Shown here: positions 24,035 through 32,153 of the stretch, piece by piece
Position numbering within the stretch: the stretch's first letter is position 1
How the letters are laid out: every line of letters starts with the position of its first letter
From: Oscillospiraceae bacterium
Lineage (GTDB): Bacteria > Bacillota > Clostridia > Oscillospirales > Ruminococcaceae
Direction: 5' to 3'
Assembly (NCBI GenBank): GCA_017436575.1
Contig: JAFSCU010000019.1
Span: 1-34,191, forward strand
Length of the DNA stretch: 34,191 nt
Program-made: the position numbers and the translations under genes
Notes under the pieces: generated by a model
Databases searched by the model: none
What the model saw: only the letters and a program-made list of their open reading frames with translations
What the model was told of the DNA's origin: nothing

Positions 24035-24997
24035 TTAGTTTGCCATCATATACAGAGGTACACCTGAAAGCTGTGATGAAACCATACTGTTTATATTGTC
24101 CATATCGCTTTTTGGCATTATATCTTCAACTTTATACAGCAGATAGTCCAGCCATGATGCAGAGGAGGCAAACTGCACCTGCCAACCTTCAACACCTGTT
24201 TTTTCTTCCATATAGGCCAGAGCATCTTCCCAGCCTTCCACTTTATCAACAAGACCGTTTTCAAAGGCCTGCTGTGCTGAATAAACACGGCCGTCTGCCA
24301 GCTGTTTTACTGTTTCTACATCCATATTGCGGCCTTTTGCCACGATATCTACAAACACATCATAACTTTCATCCACCAGTGACTGATATATAGCACGCTG
24401 TTCATCAGACAAATCCCCCGCAGATGAACCCATACCTTTGTTGTCACCTGTTGCAATAATGATTTCTTCCAGACCCAGTTTGTCATAAAGACCTTTCATA
24501 TTTGTGTATGAAAGGATAACGCCTATAGAGCCTGTCCAGCAGTTGCGGTTGGCTGAAATATATTCTGCGGCACAGGAGATATAGTATGCACCTGAGGCAG
24601 CTGTCTGTTCAAAATAGGCGTGAACAGGCCTGCCTGTCACTTCTTTATACTCCATAAGTTTCAGATAAAATTCATCAGAATGGTATACTGTACCACCACC
24701 GCTGTTTACTTTCAGCAGAATACCGTGATTGGTTTCATCTTCCATTAAACCGTCCACATAGCCCATAAGGTTTGCATGGTTGTAACTGCCGGCATCTATA
24801 GGTGAGTCAGGCCCTGCCTGTATAGTGCCGGAAATGCTGATAATAGCAAAACTTTCCTCAGGCTGTTCGGTATAAGACATTTCTGTCATTCCACCCAACA
24901 CGGCACCCATACAGCTGGAAAACATAAATACACACACCAATGCCATAACCGCCAGTGCAATAAGTATATTGCGTTTTTTATTGGATTTCTTTTCCAT
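24035..24997 (-). CDS. sppA: Signal peptide peptidase SppA
   Basis: 320 residues, a membrane-anchored S49 serine protease that degrades cleaved signal peptides. One N-terminal membrane segment at about residues 10-28. The nucleophile is Ser135 (AASGAYY) and the general base probably Lys187 (GDNKGMGSS), 52 residues apart, the same spacing as Ser147 and Lys199 in Bacillus SppA. VNSGGGTVYHSDE and GSIGVI are family motifs. The segment FMFSSCMG could serve as a lipobox (Cys29), so lipidation is possible. Monocistronic, between two terminators. Confidence 0.92.
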   Translation of the reverse strand: MEKKSNKKRNILIALAVMALVCVFMFSSCMGAVLGGMTEMSYTEQPEESFAIISISGTIQAGPDSPIDAGSYNHANLMGYVDGLMEDETNHGILLKVNSGGGTVYHSDEFYLKLMEYKEVTGRPVHAYFEQTAASGAYYISCAAEYISANRNCWTGSIGVILSYTNMKGLYDKLGLEEIIIATGDNKGMGSSAGDLSDEQRAIYQSLVDESYDVFVDIVAKGRNMDVETVKQLADGRVYSAQQAFENGLVDKVEGWEDALAYMEEKTGVEGWQVQFASSASWLDYLLYKVEDIMPKSDMDNINSMVSSQLSGVPLYMMAN

Positions 24998-25115
24998 AAT
25001 ATTTCTCCGTAAAATTAATCTGTATAAATATATTATATACCTTATTCAAAGTTTTTCAATGTAATTTATGTGAAAGCCAGCAGTTTCAAAGCAGAAAAAA
25101 TACTTATACATATAA

Positions 25116-25144
25116 CAAAAAACAGGGAACCGGAGTTCCCTGTT
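25116..25144 (-). terminator. Terminator after divIC
   Basis: Minus-strand stem AACAGGGAAC/GTTCCCTGTT with a 4-nt loop, followed by TTTTTTG. It ends the spoVB-divIC cluster. Confidence 0.9.
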
Positions 25145-25152
25145 AAAATCAA

Positions 25153-25446
25153 TTATTCTGACTGTATGTCTATAAATACCTTTTCACCTGGATTTGCATA
25201 GCCCAGTCTTTCGCGTGCAACTCGTTCTATATACACTTCATCCCGGTCTTCTTCCAGCAGACTCTGTGTGTCTGCCACTTCCAGTTCCAGTCGGTATTTC
25301 TGTGCCTGTACTGCAGCCAGTTCCTGTTTTTTTGTCATAAGTTCAAACTGTGCAGTAATAAGATTTATAGTAAGGTACACTATGGCGAGGAGAAACAAAA
25401 CAGAACGTATATTGATTTTTTTCTTTAAAATCTGCATCTCACTCAC
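25153..25446 (-). CDS. divIC: Septum formation initiator DivIC (FtsB family)
   Basis: 97 residues: short cytoplasmic N-terminus, one membrane span at about 14-32, coiled coil at about 33-66, and a short conserved C-terminal part (EVYIERVARERLGYANPGEKVFI). It joins DivIB and FtsL in the divisome. It is last in the cluster, 32 nt after yabQ, as in Bacillus. Confidence 0.93.
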   Translation of the reverse strand: MSEMQILKKKINIRSVLFLLAIVYLTINLITAQFELMTKKQELAAVQAQKYRLELEVADTQSLLEEDRDEVYIERVARERLGYANPGEKVFIDIQSE

Positions 25447-25478
25447 CTCCCAATAGTTTTTCTTACATTTTTGTAACT

Positions 25479-25937
25479 TTAATTATACATCAAAATATCA
25501 GTGGTTTTCAATAGCTCCGGTGTATTTTTTTGTGTAAATTTTTGCTTTTTTTCTTTATTTTTCTGTGAAATTGCCAAAAGTTTTCCACATACTTTTCTGC
25601 GTACATTACGGCCACAGTACACAGCTGTAACCGATATAAATCTGACGGCAATATTTCCCCACTTTGAAAAGCAGAAAGGAAATGACACCATGCCAATCAA
25701 AGCAGGCAAAACCATATACCAGCGCAGTATGCGATAATTTGCAAATGAAACGCTGTAACTGAAAACAAGGGCAGTGAACACAAGGCCTGTGGCAATATCC
25801 CTGATAAACAGTTTCAGCTTGCCTTTGTATAGAAAAGCACCCAGAGTCTGATAAAAAGCACCTGCTATAAAACCCACGCCCATAGCAAAAATGGCGTCGT
25901 GAAAAATCAGGGCATAGCTTTGCACTTCAAAAATCAT
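25479..25937 (-). CDS. yabQ: Spore cortex membrane protein YabQ
   Basis: 152 residues with about four hydrophobic segments in the first 110 residues and a basic C-terminal tail. YabQ is needed for spore cortex formation in Bacillus and sits in the outer forespore membrane. The start ATG overlaps the yabP stop in ATGA, so translation is coupled. Identification rests on size, membrane pattern and the yabP-yabQ-divIC order. Confidence 0.88.
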   Translation of the reverse strand: MIFEVQSYALIFHDAIFAMGVGFIAGAFYQTLGAFLYKGKLKLFIRDIATGLVFTALVFSYSVSFANYRILRWYMVLPALIGMVSFPFCFSKWGNIAVRFISVTAVYCGRNVRRKVCGKLLAISQKNKEKKQKFTQKNTPELLKTTDILMYN

Positions 25938-26206
25938 CTGGTTATACGGGATAAAAGCCCTTCTCTTTTGTCCCTTGCCCCCTTGTACTGCAAAGTATCT
26001 ATGTTTCCTGTAAGTTTCATGGTATTGTTGCTGCTGCTGATTTCACCTGCCACCAGGTCACGGCCTGTAACAATCAGTGTGCCGTAATCTGTGCGCAATA
26101 CTATACGGTTTTCGTCATAAGCCACCACCTGAGTAACACCATCCACCGACATAGCTCCACGGTTTTCTATAATCACTTTATGCTGTAACAAAATTTTATC
26201 GGACAT
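25934..26206 (-). CDS. yabP: Sporulation protein YabP
   Basis: 90 residues, soluble and beta-rich: HKVIIENRGAMSVDGVTQVVAYDENRIVLRTDYGTLIVTGRDL. This is the YabP family, produced in the mother cell, and it acts with YabQ in cortex assembly. It starts with ATG after AAGGGGG and overlaps yabQ by four bases. Confidence 0.92.
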   Translation of the reverse strand: MSDKILLQHKVIIENRGAMSVDGVTQVVAYDENRIVLRTDYGTLIVTGRDLVAGEISSSNNTMKLTGNIDTLQYKGARDKREGLLSRITR

Positions 26207-26247
26207 ATTATTCCCCCTTACAGAAATATATGCCCGATATAAACTGA

Positions 26248-26493
26248 TTATTCTTCAATTACTGTGTACATTTCCCTGGCACCGTCTTTTGACACTGTGT
26301 TTTCCACAGACAGCACCTTTACTTTGACAGGTTTTGTGCCAAACATAATCTGTACTTCATCACCTATTTTTACCTGATATGATGCTTTTACTTCGCGACC
26401 GTTTACAATAATTCTGCCGGCGTCTGCCACTTCATTGGCAACTGTGCGGCGTTTGATAAGGCGGGAAACCTTTAAAAATTTATCTATTCTCAT
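26248..26493 (-). CDS. rqcP: S4-domain ribosome quality control protein RqcP (YabO)
   Basis: 81 residues, nearly all an S4 RNA-binding domain: MRIDKFLKVSRLIKRRTVANEVADAGRIIVNGREVKASYQV. RqcP works with RqcH to add alanine tails to stalled peptides on the 50S subunit. It lies between hup and yabP, the usual place of yabO. A terminator-like hairpin separates it from hup. Confidence 0.93.
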   Translation of the reverse strand: MRIDKFLKVSRLIKRRTVANEVADAGRIIVNGREVKASYQVKIGDEVQIMFGTKPVKVKVLSVENTVSKDGAREMYTVIEE

Positions 26494-26533
26494 ATTTACC
26501 TCTGATGGATATTTTTAATAATTGTAACATATA

Positions 26534-26560
26534 AAAACTGCCGATGCAATGCACCGGCAG
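26534..26560 (-). terminator. Terminator or attenuator after hup
   Basis: On the minus strand CTGCCG/CGGCAG plus an inner TGCA/TGCA stem is followed by TTTTTATATG. As rqcP and the sporulation genes follow, partial read-through or a separate promoter is likely. Confidence 0.8.
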
Positions 26561-26572
26561 AACAGATAACAA

Positions 26573-26848
26573 TTATTTGTTAACAGCGTTTTTCAGAGCT
26601 GTACCTGCTTTGAATGCAGGAGCTTTGCTTGCAGCGATAACCATTGTTTCGCCTGTCTGTGGGTTATGACCCAGTCTTTCAGCTCTTTCTTTTACTTCAA
26701 ATGTACCAAAGCCTACCAGGCTTACTTTTTCACCTTTTGCCAGTGTTTCTGTGATTGCTTCGATAACTGCTGTAACAGCTTTGTCAGAATCTTTTTTTGT
26801 CAGTTCTGCTTTTTCGCTAACAAGTGCGATAAGTTCTGCTTTTGTCAT
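26573..26848 (-). CDS. hup: HU family DNA-binding protein
   Basis: 91 residues, the normal HU length. [25 protein letters not shown] begins the dimer helices, [22 protein letters not shown] covers the beta-arm base, and the NPQTGE proline tip and [15 protein letters not shown] end are present. It compacts the nucleoid. ATG follows CCGGAGG in the 17-nt gap after mazG. Confidence 0.95.
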   Translation of the reverse strand: MTKAELIALVSEKAELTKKDSDKAVTAVIEAITETLAKGEKVSLVGFGTFEVKERAERLGHNPQTGETMVIAASKAPAFKAGTALKNAVNK

Positions 26849-26865
26849 TGTATTAATCCTCCGGT

Positions 26866-27657
26866 TTATTTTTTCTCATCAGGACGCTGTGCCTGAATCC
26901 ATAGTTCATTAAATGTCGCGTTCTCCATTGTATCAAATGAAACACCATTTTGCAATGCTAAATTTTCAAAAATATTAAATATTCTGACAAAATCCCTGCT
27001 TTTTTCGCGCAAAACCATTTCAGAATCCATTTTGCTCTGTCTGACAAGGTTTACACATGAGAACAAAAGGTCACCCAGCTGTGTTTCTTCCGCTGTGTCA
27101 CTGTGTTCCAACAGGTCAAGAATACTGCGTATATTGGCGATTTCCGCTTTTTTATCTGGTACCGGCAGACCACCGGCCGCCACCCTTTTCTGCACTTTCT
27201 GGGCATACATAAGTGAAGGAAAGCTGTGGGGAACTGCGTTTACTGTCCGGCTGATTGTAGTATGACCATGAGAGTCATTTTTAATCGCTTCCCAGTTATT
27301 CAGCACATCTTCCACACCGTTTACTTCCAGCCCTTTGAAAACATGTGGGTGACGCAGCACCAGTTTCTGTGCCAGTGCGTTTACCACATCTTCAAAAGTG
27401 AAACTGCCCTGTTCTTTTTCCATCTGGCAGTGAAGAAGCACCTGCAGCATCACATCACCGAATTCTTCCAGCATCAGTTCCTTGTCGTTGTTATCGATGG
27501 CATCCACTGCTTCATAGGTTTCTTCAATAAAATCTTTACGGACAGACAGATGTGTCTGCACCCTGTCCCATTCACATCCGTTTACAGGGTCGCGCAGCAT
27601 TTCCACAACTTTCAGCAGGTCTTCCATTGTATAATAATCTTTTTTAACAAAATCCAT
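26866..27657 (-). CDS. mazG: Nucleoside triphosphate pyrophosphohydrolase MazG
   Basis: 263 residues. The N-terminal MazG domain has the magnesium-binding acids in [11 protein letters not shown] (about 51-61) and [15 protein letters not shown] (about 66-80). It hydrolyses abnormal or excess NTPs to NMP and pyrophosphate. It lacks the extra N-terminal methylase domain found in Bacillus YabN. It follows spoVB by 42 nt and precedes hup by 17 nt. Confidence 0.93.
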   Translation of the reverse strand: MDFVKKDYYTMEDLLKVVEMLRDPVNGCEWDRVQTHLSVRKDFIEETYEAVDAIDNNDKELMLEEFGDVMLQVLLHCQMEKEQGSFTFEDVVNALAQKLVLRHPHVFKGLEVNGVEDVLNNWEAIKNDSHGHTTISRTVNAVPHSFPSLMYAQKVQKRVAAGGLPVPDKKAEIANIRSILDLLEHSDTAEETQLGDLLFSCVNLVRQSKMDSEMVLREKSRDFVRIFNIFENLALQNGVSFDTMENATFNELWIQAQRPDEKK

Positions 27658-27699
27658 AGTTTCAATCTCCTTTATGGGATTATTTTAGCACTTAATTAT

Positions 27700-29271
27700 T
27701 CAGTTATCAACAAAGAACCCCATAAACATAAAAATCGTCAGATACACCACCACAAAAATACCACCACACATAAATGTTTTGAAAACAGTCGGCACTGTGT
27801 ACAGCACAAAATCTGCAAATATCCTTAAAAATGTAAGCAGAAGATATGACACAAGAACAGGCATAACCAAAGTTTTTATGACGCTGACACCCGGCGAACA
27901 GTTTCTGACTGCCAGTACCGAAAGAATAAAAACAAGTATATGAAAAACAATCTGCGAAATAATACACCCCATAATGTTTATTTTTTCCTGTGAACAGAGA
28001 TATGAACTGAGCGCCACTTTTATTCCGCATGAAACCATAAGTATTTTCAGTATCACTGCCGATTTGCCATTGGCATGCAAAACAGAATTAAGTGGGAATG
28101 TAAAAGCCGAAAGTATGGCAACAGGTGCCATAAAACGCAGAAAAGATGTGGCCAGCACTGTCTGTGCACCACGGTGGCCATAAAGTGTCGTCAGCACCTC
28201 ACCGGGAAAAAATGATACAAACAGGCTGACCGGTACAACCAGAAAAGCAGTCAGACTCATCAGTCGGGTTGTCTGCTTTTCAACAGTCAGCCTGTCTTTT
28301 GACCGCATACTTCGTGTTATCAGCGGCAGGCCGGACGAGCCTATTGCCGAAGAAAGTGAAGGTATAAGATTTACCACAGAAAGACATAAGCCCTGGTAAA
28401 CACCAAAAAGCCATATAGCCTTTTCATCCTCTGCAAAAAAACTGATAAAAGGATATGCCGCCATAAGTGCATAATCAGGAATTGATTTTACTATAGACAG
28501 ACATATAACAGTGTCAAAAAAGTTTGCCAGCGACACCACCAGAGCAGATGCCGCAATGGGAACAGCCATGGAAAAAAGAATTTTTGCTGTTACTGTGCCA
28601 TCAGTTTTTACTATTTTTACTGGGTAAGTCTTTTTAAAGTTTTTGTACATATAAAACAGACATATCCGCCCGCATATACTGATTGTCGCAAAAGCACACA
28701 ACAGCTGGGCATCCCCTGCGTTATCCCTGACCATAACACCTGCAAGATATACCGATGTAATACCTATCAGCAGTTTTGCGCTGCTTTCCAGCAGACTGGC
28801 TTTTGCCGTGATGGCCATATTCATACTGCCCTGGCTGATGCCTTTATAGACAGCTTCAAATGTAGCAAAAACAAGATTTGGGCACAGCAGTATTACACCG
28901 ATAAAAATCATAGGCGTATCCATATAACCGCTGTACAGCCAGCTGACAATCACTGCCGCCACTGTCGCCAGTAATGATGTAACACCAAAACACCTGACTG
29001 CAGTTTTCTTTATATTTACCAGGCTGTCTGTATCTCCATCTCTGCACTTGGCCCGCAATCGTGAAACTGTGGGGGTGATGCCTGCCACCGCCAAAGAGAA
29101 AAACGGCATAAAAATATTGAAGGCGGCAGAGTATTTACCCATACCCTCTGCACCAATCATTCGTGTGAGTGGTATGCGGTATGCAGCTGAAAGCAACTTT
29201 ACCACAACACCGGAAACAGCCAAAATAACTGTGCCTTTTATAAAAATATCATTTGAGTGTCTTTCTGTCAT
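27700..29271 (-). CDS. spoVB: SpoVB-type lipid flippase (MurJ/MOP superfamily)
   Basis: 523 residues with about 14 membrane segments. The opening IFIKGTVILAVSGVVVKLLSAAYRIPLTRMIGAEGMGKYSAAF is the polysaccharide-biosynthesis/MATE-like pattern of SpoVB and YabM. These proteins move lipid-linked cell wall or cortex precursors across the membrane. Position ahead of mazG-hup-rqcP-yabPQ-divIC equals yabM in Bacillus, so the YabM/Amj-type or SpoVB role cannot be told apart; a cortex role fits the cluster. Confidence 0.9.
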   Translation of the reverse strand: MTERHSNDIFIKGTVILAVSGVVVKLLSAAYRIPLTRMIGAEGMGKYSAAFNIFMPFFSLAVAGITPTVSRLRAKCRDGDTDSLVNIKKTAVRCFGVTSLLATVAAVIVSWLYSGYMDTPMIFIGVILLCPNLVFATFEAVYKGISQGSMNMAITAKASLLESSAKLLIGITSVYLAGVMVRDNAGDAQLLCAFATISICGRICLFYMYKNFKKTYPVKIVKTDGTVTAKILFSMAVPIAASALVVSLANFFDTVICLSIVKSIPDYALMAAYPFISFFAEDEKAIWLFGVYQGLCLSVVNLIPSLSSAIGSSGLPLITRSMRSKDRLTVEKQTTRLMSLTAFLVVPVSLFVSFFPGEVLTTLYGHRGAQTVLATSFLRFMAPVAILSAFTFPLNSVLHANGKSAVILKILMVSCGIKVALSSYLCSQEKINIMGCIISQIVFHILVFILSVLAVRNCSPGVSVIKTLVMPVLVSYLLLTFLRIFADFVLYTVPTVFKTFMCGGIFVVVYLTIFMFMGFFVDN

Positions 29272-29339
29272 ACGATAACCTGCTTTATGTTTTATAAATA
29301 TATATTTGCAAATAAAGCTAAATATACAGTAAAACAGGG

Positions 29340-29356
29340 CGCAAATTCCAATTGCG
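29340..29356. promoter_or_regulatory. Inverted repeat in the divergent spoVB/HTH region
   Basis: CGCAA, seven bases, TTGCG. It sits where the -35 of the HTH-protein gene begins (GTGACA 29356-29361, 17 bp, TAATAT 29379-29384), so it may be an operator for the HTH protein. Confidence 0.35.
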
Positions 29357-29406
29357 TGACAAATTTACCCCATTGTAGTAATATAAAGGCAAAGGAAGGT
29401 GAGCGT

Positions 29407-30783
29407 ATGCATATAATCAGCAAGAATATTAAGGCGCTGAGGACAGAGCGTGGCTGGACCCAGCAGGAAATGGCAGATATGCTGTTTGTAACCCGACAGA
29501 CTGTAAGCAACTGGGAAAATGGCAAAGCACTGCCAGATGTGGAAACATTACTGCAGATAGCTGAAAAGCTGGATATAGATGTAAACGAACTGGTGTATGG
29601 CAAGCGCCAGCCTGACGAAAAGCTGAAAACAGATATTTTAAAGACAATTTTCTGCCTGGCGATACTTTATATTATTCAATTTATTGTAAATATCATTAAT
29701 CAAAAATATTTTATAAATAATTATCGAATGTCAGCTTTTCATTTTTACTATTTTACAATTGACCCGCTGAAATTATTTTTTAAAGGTGTATTACTGATAC
29801 AGTTTTTAAAATCTTGCGGGATAATAAAAAGAACCAAAGGTATCAAATACATAGGTATATATAAATATTTTCTTGTAGGATTATTTTTTCTTTTCTCTAT
29901 ATGTCCATTTGAGTCTTACAAAATAGATTTTTTCAGCATATTATTCGATTTAAAAATAGGTGAGTTTGCAAATGCTACATATTTCAGCAGTGCAGATTAT
30001 GCGTTAAACCTGCCTGTATGGATGGTGTCAATAAGAGACTTTCTGACTAGTATCGCATTTTCAGGCAGTAAGTTTTACAGACCGCCATATTATCTTATAT
30101 TTGCGTTACTTGGTTTAGGCTATGAACTGGCAAAACCATATAAACATGAAAACAATCTGCCATATTTGCCAAATATAAATGATATAAAAAATGCTGTCAA
30201 AGATATTACCAGCAATCCCTCTGTTTATATAAAAAAGTTTACAGAAAACTGCAAAGAATCTTTTAAATTTATCACCAACAAATCACTGTTTGTGCGCAAT
30301 GCCACATTGCTTTTGATAGTGCTATTCCTGCTGAAAATGCTGACAGGCAGATTCACAACGCTTTTCAGAAAGTTGGTTTATACAGGTATCACCTTGCCGC
30401 TGACTGTTTTTACCACAGGTATATTAGTGGCAATTCTGTTAAAGCGAATTGTTACAGTTTACAAAACTGACGGATTCAGGATAAGAAAAATAATTTCAGC
30501 TTTATCGCTGATTTTACTGGCATTGTCACTTATAGCCTGTGTTCCTGAAATAGCCCGTGAAATTATGGTTTTACTTGACAGATACGGAATTATCACTGTT
30601 ACAGGCACTTACGACATTACTGGCTGGGTGCTGACACCGCCACTGTGGTTTGACAGACTGAATGAGTTTTTTGTAAAAATGAACACATCATCAAAAATTT
30701 TGTGGTGGGCTGTACTGGGGTTTGTGAATGAGATAGCAAAACCATATCACGGCAAAGAAAAATATAATAATACAGATAAATAA
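29407..30783 (+). CDS. XRE-family HTH regulator fused to a multi-pass membrane domain
   Basis: 458 residues from the ATG at 29407, which has AAGGAAGGTGAG upstream; a longer frame from 29257 runs through the promoter and is rejected. Residues 1-62 form a Cro/C1-type HTH (GWTQQEMADMLFVTRQTVSNWENGKALPDVETL). From about residue 78 on there are six or more hydrophobic segments separated by short loops, with a repeated NEIAKPYHGKE / YELAKPYKHE motif near two of them. It looks like a membrane-tethered regulator. The signal and targets are unknown. Lower GC in the central part may mean foreign origin. Confidence 0.8.
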   Translation: MHIISKNIKALRTERGWTQQEMADMLFVTRQTVSNWENGKALPDVETLLQIAEKLDIDVNELVYGKRQPDEKLKTDILKTIFCLAILYIIQFIVNIINQKYFINNYRMSAFHFYYFTIDPLKLFFKGVLLIQFLKSCGIIKRTKGIKYIGIYKYFLVGLFFLFSICPFESYKIDFFSILFDLKIGEFANATYFSSADYALNLPVWMVSIRDFLTSIAFSGSKFYRPPYYLIFALLGLGYELAKPYKHENNLPYLPNINDIKNAVKDITSNPSVYIKKFTENCKESFKFITNKSLFVRNATLLLIVLFLLKMLTGRFTTLFRKLVYTGITLPLTVFTTGILVAILLKRIVTVYKTDGFRIRKIISALSLILLALSLIACVPEIAREIMVLLDRYGIITVTGTYDITGWVLTPPLWFDRLNEFFVKMNTSSKILWWAVLGFVNEIAKPYHGKEKYNNTDK

Positions 30784-30813
30784 AAATATCCCACTGTTTC
30801 CAGTGGGATATTT
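30784..30813. terminator. Bidirectional terminator
   Basis: A perfect 13-bp stem AAATATCCCACTG/CAGTGGGATATTT with a 4-nt loop, between convergent genes. Confidence 0.9.
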
Positions 30814-30818
30814 CAGTT

Positions 30819-31097
30819 TTAATGAATATATTGTGGCGGAACACAATACGGGCACAGCTCATCAGTCATTTTTGAATTTTTCATTCGTCCGTATGTATCC
30901 TGTTTTGCTATCTGCCCCCAGCCACCATACAAATGTGGACAGTCAGGGTCTAAATGAAGATATATATGCCGCGGCACATAGTATACAACAGTATCACCCG
31001 GCAAATGTGTGGCTCTGTATTGGTCATAATCTGTTTTCAGTTTAAAACCAAAAGCAAGCACCGCCAAAACAGTCAGCATACACAACAGTTTTTTCAT
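30819..31097 (-). CDS. Small secreted or anchored protein with cysteine-histidine motif
   Basis: 92 residues. An N-terminal hydrophobic stretch (about 4-18) looks like a signal peptide or anchor with no lipobox. The remainder has HLDPDCPHLYGGW (about 47-59) and ending LCPYC (about 81-85), a C-X2-H-like plus CxxC arrangement resembling small domains with YHLDPxC...PCxxC found in many Firmicute exported proteins. Metal binding is possible. The start ATG overlaps the dipeptidase stop (TAATG), so the two are co-translated. No family name can be given. Confidence 0.7.
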   Translation of the reverse strand: MKKLLCMLTVLAVLAFGFKLKTDYDQYRATHLPGDTVVYYVPRHIYLHLDPDCPHLYGGWGQIAKQDTYGRMKNSKMTDELCPYCVPPQYIH

Positions 31098-32068
31098 TAT
31101 TTCATACTTTCCTTAATAACTCGCATTACATTTCCGTAAGCAATTTTTTCAATTTCGCTTTCGTGGAAACCTGCTTTTGCAAAGGCATCCCACAGCTGTG
31201 GCAGCATAGAGGAATCGCTGATTTCCTGTGTACCGCCGATGCCGTCAAAGTCTGTGCCAAGGCCCAGAACATCAATACCGCCCACATTAACAATATGTTT
31301 TGCATTTCTGATAATATTGGAAACAGGAGTATGTGTGGCATTTACATCCAAATCCATAAACTGTGGTGCAAAATTAAGCCCTGTTACACCGCCTTTTTCT
31401 GCCAGCACTTTAATCATATCATCTGTCAGGTTTCTCTGGTGAGGAGAAGCTGCCCTGGCATTGGAATGAGTGGCAACAAAAGGTTTTTTTGTGTATTTTG
31501 CAACATCGTAGAAACCGCCGTCAGACAGGTGGGAAACGTCAATAATGATGCCCAGGTCATTCATTTTGCCGATTGCTTCAATACCAAAATCTTTCAGGCC
31601 TTTGTTCATAATTTCTTTGTCAAGGCTGTTTGGCCAACCAAAGCAGTTTTCAAAGTTCCATGTAAGAGAAATAGCACGTACACCGCGGTCATATACTTTC
31701 TGCAGCATATCCATATTGCCATTGATAAAACGACCGTCTTCAATTGTGAGAACAGCGCTCATTTTGCCGTCTTTTGCATTCTTTTCAATATCAGCAGCGT
31801 TGCCTGCAAAGGCGATAATATCACTGTGTTTTTCAATATCTCTGTAAAAACCTTCTGTCAGCAGTTTGAAATACAGGTCGTCTGTCATTTCAACACCCTG
31901 CTGTTCAAACATTTTCATTGGTGGGAAAAATACTGCAAAAAACTGTGCCAGCGCATTGCCTTTTTTCATTTTCTGAAAATCAACCTGACCATTGTTGCTG
32001 AAAAGGTTATAGTCACCGCCTCTTGCAAAAGGCATCAGTGTATCACAATGCATATCAATAAATTTCAT
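31097..32068 (-). CDS. Membrane dipeptidase (M19 family)
   Basis: 323 residues from the ATG at 32068, preceded by GGAGG seven bases upstream; the in-frame start five codons earlier overlaps that site. Zinc ligands include His7 and Asp9 in DMHCDTLM, a Glu in LTIEDGRF (about 117), and His residues in ISLTWNF/VSHLSDGG and ATHSNARA. DFDGIGG near the C-terminus is also characteristic. M19 enzymes cleave dipeptides, including some D-amino acid and beta-lactam substrates. No signal peptide is seen, so it is cytoplasmic. Confidence 0.92.
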   Translation of the reverse strand: MKFIDMHCDTLMPFARGGDYNLFSNNGQVDFQKMKKGNALAQFFAVFFPPMKMFEQQGVEMTDDLYFKLLTEGFYRDIEKHSDIIAFAGNAADIEKNAKDGKMSAVLTIEDGRFINGNMDMLQKVYDRGVRAISLTWNFENCFGWPNSLDKEIMNKGLKDFGIEAIGKMNDLGIIIDVSHLSDGGFYDVAKYTKKPFVATHSNARAASPHQRNLTDDMIKVLAEKGGVTGLNFAPQFMDLDVNATHTPVSNIIRNAKHIVNVGGIDVLGLGTDFDGIGGTQEISDSSMLPQLWDAFAKAGFHESEIEKIAYGNVMRVIKESMK

Positions 32069-32089
32069 ATATACGTCCTCCATATAAAA

Positions 32090-32119
32090 TACGTTATAAT
32101 TTAAGTATATTATAACGTA
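32090..32119. promoter_or_regulatory. Palindromic operator candidate before the dipeptidase
   Basis: An 11-bp perfect inverted repeat TACGTTATAAT/ATTATAACGTA with an 8-bp centre, ending 22 bp before the dipeptidase start. Both arms contain TATAAT-type -10 elements (minus strand 32113-32108 and nearby). A regulator bound here would block the promoter. Confidence 0.5.
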
Positions 32120-32153
32120 AAATGAAAAATTAATCTATATAAAATATGTTATG

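Noticed and set aside
29272-29406. SigE-type promoter for spoVB
   Set aside because: A GTATATT resembles a -35, but the -10 at proper spacing matches only about half of the expected bases.
31163-32104. 313-codon open frame antisense to the dipeptidase
   Set aside because: The opposite strand encodes a recognisable M19 dipeptidase with all motifs and a ribosome binding site.
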